NCBI GenBank assembly: GCA_025998875.1
Contig: AP024675.1
Location: 693,589-757,588, forward strand
DNA: 64,000 nucleotides
Source: Bacteroidota bacterium
GTDB lineage: Bacteria; Bacteroidota; Rhodothermia; JANXDC01
Reading direction: 5' to 3'
Each line of letters starts with the position of its first letter. Position 1 is the stretch's first letter. The position numbers and the translations under genes are program-made. This document shows positions 63,657-64,000 of the stretch, in pieces. A model generated the notes under the pieces. That model did not search any database and was not told the DNA's origin. It saw only the letters and a program-made list of their open reading frames with translations.

Positions 63657-64000
63657 CTACTGGGCTCCCACGGCGATGGGGATCCCCCGGGGAATGGTCC
63701 GCAGGTGTATGCGGGGGATCTGAGCCCCAAACTTCGTGTTAATGGCCGCAATAAACCGGTTGGCCACGATAGCATGGCCCAGATTGGACGGATGCACCCC
63801 GTCGAAGCTAAAGAGCTCCCCAGGAACGGGCCGTAGCGTAACGCCGTCCTCTGTAATCCCCGCTTTACCGCCGCTGGCAAAGAAGGTAAGTACGATCTGG
63901 TTGAACTCCGAAAAGATATCCACCAGCGCAAATCCGTTGGCCTGCGCCTCCCGGGCGATGGTCTGGTTATAGGCGGCAACCAGCGCGGAAGCGGTCTGCA
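63657..64000 (-). CDS. SGNH/GDSL-type hydrolase, C-terminal part (cut by window edge)
   Basis: The frame is open from position 63998 down to the TAG at 63659-63657, giving 113 residues of a larger protein. It reads SALVAAYNQTIAREAQANGFALVDIFSEFNQIV, and later FSFDGVHPSNLGHAIVANRFIAAIN. The D-G-V-H-P-S-x-x-G-H motif is block V of SGNH hydrolases, with the catalytic Asp and His. Esterase or lipase activity is likely; substrate, signal peptide and start lie outside the window. Confidence 0.82.
   Translation of the reverse strand, partial: QTASALVAAYNQTIAREAQANGFALVDIFSEFNQIVLTFFASGGKAGITEDGVTLRPVPGELFSFDGVHPSNLGHAIVANRFIAAINTKFGAQIPRIHLRTIPRGIPIAVGAQ

Overview
The window is GC-rich bacterial chromosome. 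It holds no phage, transposon or CRISPR, genes are tightly packed, and coding is consistent throughout. Three independent housekeeping promoters share a -33 TTG and a -7 TAnnTTTG box with exactly 23 nt between their first bases. That is the Bacteroidota/Rhodothermota sigma-A pattern, not the E. coli one. Several other traits fit a Rhodothermota- or Bacteroidota-like lineage: an S4 with no zinc cysteines, the InfA and L36 sequence types, a GH3/beta-lactamase fusion, an UpxY-like NusG paralogue, BatA-type proteins, and a Sec- rather than Tat-type NosZ. The purine-rich Shine-Dalgarno sequences and the proteins would suit a thermophile, but the species cannot be named from this sequence.

Layout. 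Positions 1-5926 (minus strand) carry a nitrous-oxide reduction operon: lipoprotein cytochrome c, nosZ, a membrane domain fused to nosL, nosD, nosF, and the start of nosY. A non-coding gap of about 0.6 kb follows. Positions 6540-9120 (plus) carry an FMN-barrel/UbiA prenyltransferase fusion and aroC. A degenerate sensor kinase (minus) lies at 9133-10578. Positions 10862-22869 are a long plus-strand run of informational and envelope genes: an UpxY/NusG paralogue, a DUF2279 protein, rlmI, pcrA, a BatA-like protein, a membrane protein, hflX, a CBS protein, dnaX and ybaB. It ends with recR (to 23490) and tRNA-Ala with a clean terminator.

Positions 23716-33772 carry a SpoIIE-type phosphatase and a tightly coupled cluster that looks like cell-wall or amide recycling: a TPR protein, a penicillin acylase, a BadF-type sugar kinase, a GH3-beta-lactamase fusion and dtd. 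An AlkP-superfamily enzyme follows. Convergent to it on the minus strand are serA and a class V aminotransferase (serine synthesis), then ysxC.

Positions 38091-57872 (minus) are the complete str-S10-spc-alpha ribosomal superoperon, read rpsL to rplQ. It contains an unexpected lipoprotein gene, translationally coupled between rpsJ and rplC. A GntR-family regulator diverges from the rpsL promoter. After it come rseP, dxr, an OPT-family transporter and the 3' part of an SGNH hydrolase running off the right edge.

The best candidates for something undescribed are the S10-operon lipoprotein, the flavin-barrel/UbiA fusion, the membrane-NosL fusion with an internal lipobox, the kinase with ruined ATP-binding boxes, and a leaderless promoter with an operator-like repeat in front of rlmI. 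None of these could be searched against databases here.
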